Shown: positions 31,350 through 34,349 of the stretch, in pieces
How positions within the stretch are numbered: the first letter of the stretch is position 1
Layout of the letters: each line of letters begins with the position of its first letter
Source of the DNA: DAITMV01 sp036834985
GTDB taxonomy: Bacteria; Pseudomonadota; Gammaproteobacteria; Burkholderiales; Burkholderiaceae_B
Assembly: GCA_036834985.1 (NCBI GenBank)
Contig: DAITMV010000010.1
Location: forward strand, 1-34,349
Direction: 5' to 3'
Length of the DNA: 34,349 nucleotides
Notes under the pieces: generated by a model
Told to the model about the DNA's origin: nothing
Seen by the model: the letters and a program-made list of their open reading frames with translations, nothing else
Database searches by the model: none
Position numbers and translations under genes: made by a program

Positions 31350-32873
31350 ATGATGAATGCAGTCGCAGACAACTATCAGCAACACGTAGATATGCTGATC
31401 ATCGGTGCTGGGATCTCTGGCCTGGGCATGGGTGTATACCTTCGCAAACAGTGCCCGCAGAAAACCTTCCTCATGCTGGAGGCCCGGCAGTCTGTGGGCG
31501 GCACCTGGGATTTGTTTCGCTACCCCGGCATTCGATCAGACTCCGATCTGCACACCTTTGGGTATGAATTCAAACCGTGGACAGAAGAAAAATCCATTGC
31601 CAGCGCAGCCTCCATCCTTAACTATCTCAAAGACACCGCCCGCGAGTACAAACTGGAGGACAACATTCGATTTGGTCACACCGTGATCAGTGCCAACTGG
31701 TGCTCTGACGCCCGTCGATGGACCGTGTTGGTTCGCGACCAGCAGGCAGGGATTGACCGTGAATTTATCGCCAATTGGATATTTTGCGCAGCGGGTTACT
31801 ATAAATACGATGCGGGCTTTACACCCGATTTCAACGGGCTTGACCAATTTAAGGGGCAAGTGGTTCATCCCCAGCAGTGGCCGGAGAACCTGGACTACAC
31901 CAACAAAAAAGTCGTGGTCATCGGGAGTGGAGCCACGGCGGTCACATTGATCCCTGCCATGGCTGACAAGGTTGAACACATCACCATGCTGCAGCGCACC
32001 CCCACTTACATCATGAGTCTGCCTGCCAAGGACAAAATTGCCAACAAACTCAAAGAACACCTGCCCGCCCAGTTGGCCTATAACCTGGTACGCCGCAAAA
32101 ACATTTTTCTGCAACGGGCGTTCTGGACGTTCTGCCAGAGGTTTCCAGACGCCGCGCGCAACTACATCCGCAAGCACACGCTCAAGCAACTGCCGGCCGG
32201 AGTCGATGTCGACATACACTTCAAGCCTCCCTACAACCCCTGGGATCAGCGTTTATGCGCCGTACCCAACGGTGATCTGTTTAAAACGCTGCGGTCAGGC
32301 AAAGCGTCGATTGTGACCGATCATGTTCAGTCGTTTACTGAAGACGGCATTACCCTTAAATCAGGCAAGCATTTACCCGCCGATATTGTGGTCACCGCCA
32401 CTGGTCTGAACATTCATTTGATGGGAGGGATCCAGCTATCAATGGATGGAGCACCGGTCCAATTGAACGACAAGGTCGCGTTTAAAGGCATGATGGTCAA
32501 TGATGTCCCCAATTTTGCATTCGCCATTGGATATACCAACTCATCCTGGACATTAAAAATCGGCTTGATCTGTGAGCACTTGTGCCGACTGCTCAACCAC
32601 ATGGATAAAAAGAATCTGGACCAGTGTATGCCGGTACTGCCTACAGGCGACTTTAAAACCCGTCCACTGCTGGACTTTGGTGCAGGTTACGTGCAACGTG
32701 CCTTGGACAGTCTCCCTCGTCAAGGGCTTGCTGCACCATGGACCATGTCCATGAGCTTTTATGCTGATGAAAAAATTCTCAGAAAAGGGGCTGTGACAGA
32801 CCGATGCCTGAGTTTTAAAACCAGACAGGTGGGTGGTACCGATACACCAGCGTCCCTGCGGGCAGCCGCCTAA
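31350..32873 (+). CDS. Baeyer-Villiger-type flavin monooxygenase, EthA/AlmA-like (copy 2)
   Basis: A 507-residue paralogue of the enzyme at 22996. It has the FAD motif GAGISGLG, GGTWDLFRYPGIRSDSD, the Baeyer-Villiger fingerprint FKGQVVHPQQW, the NADPH motif VVIGSGATAVTLIPA and the tail segment GYTNSSWTLKIGL. It is at least as close to mycobacterial EthA as copy 1. It has about 15 more residues at the C terminus, ending in an Ala/Arg tail. Two ATG codons are adjacent (31350 and 31353); AGGGAG is better spaced for the second. Transcription is probably controlled by the divergent TetR gene. A strong terminator follows. The two copies could differ in chain length or ketone preference. Confidence 0.93.
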   Translation: MMNAVADNYQQHVDMLIIGAGISGLGMGVYLRKQCPQKTFLMLEARQSVGGTWDLFRYPGIRSDSDLHTFGYEFKPWTEEKSIASAASILNYLKDTAREYKLEDNIRFGHTVISANWCSDARRWTVLVRDQQAGIDREFIANWIFCAAGYYKYDAGFTPDFNGLDQFKGQVVHPQQWPENLDYTNKKVVVIGSGATAVTLIPAMADKVEHITMLQRTPTYIMSLPAKDKIANKLKEHLPAQLAYNLVRRKNIFLQRAFWTFCQRFPDAARNYIRKHTLKQLPAGVDVDIHFKPPYNPWDQRLCAVPNGDLFKTLRSGKASIVTDHVQSFTEDGITLKSGKHLPADIVVTATGLNIHLMGGIQLSMDGAPVQLNDKVAFKGMMVNDVPNFAFAIGYTNSSWTLKIGLICEHLCRLLNHMDKKNLDQCMPVLPTGDFKTRPLLDFGAGYVQRALDSLPRQGLAAPWTMSMSFYADEKILRKGAVTDRCLSFKTRQVGGTDTPASLRAAA

Positions 32874-32948
32874 GTGGCTTTAGGTCGCCCACTGCAATGG
32901 GTCTGCAATTGCCACGGCCTTGGGTTGGCTTTGAACAGATGAAAAAAA

Positions 32949-32974
32949 GGGCCGGAAGACTCATCTTCCGGCCC
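32949..32974. terminator. Bidirectional rho-independent terminator
   Basis: GGGCCGGAAGA (32949-32959) and TCTTCCGGCCC (32964-32974) form a perfect 11-bp stem with a CTCA loop. Six T follow on the plus strand and seven A precede it, so it also has a T-run on the minus strand. It serves monooxygenase copy 2 and the convergent HU gene. Confidence 0.95.
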
Positions 32975-33004
32975 TTTTTTGATGCGTCCCGAAAGGGACA
33001 TCAA

Positions 33005-33298
33005 TTACTTCTTTTTCTTTTTAGGCTTGTTGACAGCCTCTTTCAATGTGGAACCAGCAGAGAACTTGACCACATTGGATGCTGCGATCTTGATCTCGGC
33101 ACCGGTCTGTGGGTTACGTCCAACGCGCGCAGCACGTGTGCCGGTCGAGAAGGTACCGAAACCAGGAACGGTCAACTTGTCTCCATCGACAAGAACGGCG
33201 GTAATGGTTTCAATCAGTCCGTCCAGTACCGCTGCTGCTGCAACTTTGGACAGGTCGTTCTTAGCGGCAATGTCCGCAACCAATTCTGCTTTGTTCAT
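33005..33298 (-). CDS. hupB: HU-family nucleoid protein
   Basis: A 97-residue histone-like DNA-bending protein. It begins MNKAELVADIAAKNDLSK, has the dimer core, GFGTFSTGTRAARVGRNPQTG for the DNA-binding arm (RNPxTG with the intercalating Pro), and ends with a lysine-rich tail KPKKKKK. The tail is slightly longer than E. coli HU and typical of some betaproteobacterial homologues. AAAGGATGATGTTAG precedes the ATG. The gene shares the bidirectional terminator with monooxygenase copy 2. Confidence 0.95.
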   Translation of the reverse strand: MNKAELVADIAAKNDLSKVAAAAVLDGLIETITAVLVDGDKLTVPGFGTFSTGTRAARVGRNPQTGAEIKIAASNVVKFSAGSTLKEAVNKPKKKKK

Positions 33299-33364
33299 CT
33301 AACATCATCCTTTGTTATCGTTGGTAGAGCAGGTCGAATCATAATCGAAACAACCGCGTCAAAT

Positions 33365-34349
33365 CTAATGGTGACAGAAAAATGCATCATATTCATATCC
33401 CAAATCAATGCCAAACCGGTCAAGACTGCGCAAATAACAGGCGTAGTCCCGTTGATAGGCCCATAGGTTAGGGTCCTGCAACAAGCCGGTCACATTGTTG
33501 ATACCGGCCTCACTGACGCGGATCCGGTCAATATGATTCTTCTGCAAAATTGCCTCCAGCAGCAACATATCAGAGAGTAAGGCATTCGCAAAAGGGGTTT
33601 GTAGGCCCAGAGCGGCCCCCAATTCGGGTAACGACCACTTTTGAATCATAAAAATGACACTGGACAGTGTTTTTCGCTCAATCACGGAACCGATCGGTCG
33701 ATGCAGCAAAACCGCCATGGCCGGCGCGATCCCTTTGGTTACCGGCTTGCTGATCGCAGTGACAGTGACCGGCTTGCCCCGAGTCACCGGCATGGGTTGC
33801 AATTGGGAAGCCAGAATGCCGCGCGCCTGCTGCACCTGGGCGGCGGTCATTGGCAGCGTAGTACAGTGTGGATAAGGTTGGCTCAGTACGTCTTCACACA
33901 AACGCTTTAACCAGCTTTTCTGGCCTAAATCACCACCCACTGACGCATCAGCACCTGCCAGCTGATAGCTGCCGCCTCCAATGTCCAGAATATGTGTGGT
34001 GTTCAAGGCAGGGCCCAGAAGTTCGTGTGCCCCCACGTAGCCATACCTGGCTTCAATGAACTGCGGAATTACAAAGACAGCAGCACCAGTCCGGTCATGT
34101 AACTGTCGCAGGGAATCGATCAGGGCAGGCCGGTTTTGGGCAAACGCCAGCCGCCAGGCTGAAAAACCACCAGCCACCTGGGCACAGCCCGCCTCCAGGC
34201 CGGCCTTGGGCGGCAGTTGCGTCAGAGCGTCGACTGTCGCAGGCACGGTGCTGCTGATGTCATGCCCAGCCCATAGCGGTGACAAATAATCGACGGATAC
34301 CGCCAGCGTGACCGCTGAACCCTGCTGGCCCACACGAACACCCGAAGAG
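33365..34349 (-). CDS. Ppx/GppA-family phosphatase (5' end outside window)
   Basis: At least 327 residues of an exopolyphosphatase/guanosine pentaphosphatase-family protein; the frame is open to the right edge. SSGVRVG at the edge resembles the first phosphate-binding loop, so only about ten residues may be missing. Other features are QFIEARYGYVGAHE, where a catalytic-type Glu is expected, and the second phosphate loop HILDIGGGSYQL. KGIAPAMAVLLHRPIG and later helices match the second actin-like domain. The protein ends without the extra C-terminal domains of E. coli Ppx. Substrate choice between polyphosphate and pppGpp cannot be decided. Confidence 0.85.
   Translation of the reverse strand, partial: SSGVRVGQQGSAVTLAVSVDYLSPLWAGHDISSTVPATVDALTQLPPKAGLEAGCAQVAGGFSAWRLAFAQNRPALIDSLRQLHDRTGAAVFVIPQFIEARYGYVGAHELLGPALNTTHILDIGGGSYQLAGADASVGGDLGQKSWLKRLCEDVLSQPYPHCTTLPMTAAQVQQARGILASQLQPMPVTRGKPVTVTAISKPVTKGIAPAMAVLLHRPIGSVIERKTLSSVIFMIQKWSLPELGAALGLQTPFANALLSDMLLLEAILQKNHIDRIRVSEAGINNVTGLLQDPNLWAYQRDYACYLRSLDRFGIDLGYEYDAFFCHH

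Noticed and set aside
31536..32219. Open frame of 227 codons on the minus strand
   Set aside because: It is a shadow of monooxygenase copy 2, whose motifs are unambiguous.
1..34349. CRISPR arrays, tRNA or rRNA genes, insertion sequences
   Set aside because: No regularly spaced repeats, no cloverleaf or rRNA motifs and no transposase-like translation were seen in either strand.

Overview
The window looks like chromosomal DNA of a flagellated betaproteobacterium, probably Burkholderiales. The evidence is a GatCAB transamidosome, an flhDC flagellar master operon, a YfcG-type glutathione transferase, a short HU protein with a lysine tail, and the selenium gene content. The species cannot be named from the sequence. 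I see no transposase, integrase, tRNA, rRNA or CRISPR array.

Layout. 1-2150 holds the 3' part of gatA and complete gatB. 2199-4004 is a large Ser/Thr/Asn-rich lipoprotein on the minus strand. 4005-4405 is a gene-free stretch with a decayed gatB fragment and a near-consensus sigma-28 promoter. flhD and flhC follow (4406-5468), separated by a long gap rich in inverted repeats. A convergent yfcG-like gene and an orphan ATP-grasp protein run to 7592.

7558-17177 is a selenium island. It has a four-gene PhnD/PhnC/PhnE/PhnE-type ABC importer (minus strand, translationally coupled), egtD for hercynine (plus), senA selenoneine synthase (minus), and a plus-strand operon of senB selenosugar synthase, a flavoprotein-SelD fusion in the SenC role, and a VTT/DedA-like membrane protein. 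Together these would import a selenium oxyanion, make selenophosphate, transfer it to a sugar and couple it to hercynine, giving selenoneine. senA and senB start head to head only 3 bp apart.

17268-21653 encodes exported functions: a lipoprotein esterase, a small HExxH protein and a GH71-like glucanase. 21792-32873 is a catabolic region. An AraC regulator is divergent from a Baeyer-Villiger monooxygenase (EthA/AlmA-like), an alpha/beta hydrolase and a periplasmic binding-like protein. A beta-propeller LVIVD lipoprotein follows on the minus strand. A second hydrolase and an MFS transporter come next, then a TetR regulator divergent from a second Baeyer-Villiger monooxygenase. A nearly identical 27-bp element with GAGACA-N12-TGTCTC arms overlaps the promoter of the hydrolase-MFS pair and that of the second monooxygenase, which suggests one TetR regulon. 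The likely chemistry is ketone to ester (monooxygenase), then ester to acid and alcohol (hydrolase).

The window closes with a strong bidirectional terminator, an HU gene and an almost complete Ppx/GppA phosphatase gene that runs off the right edge.
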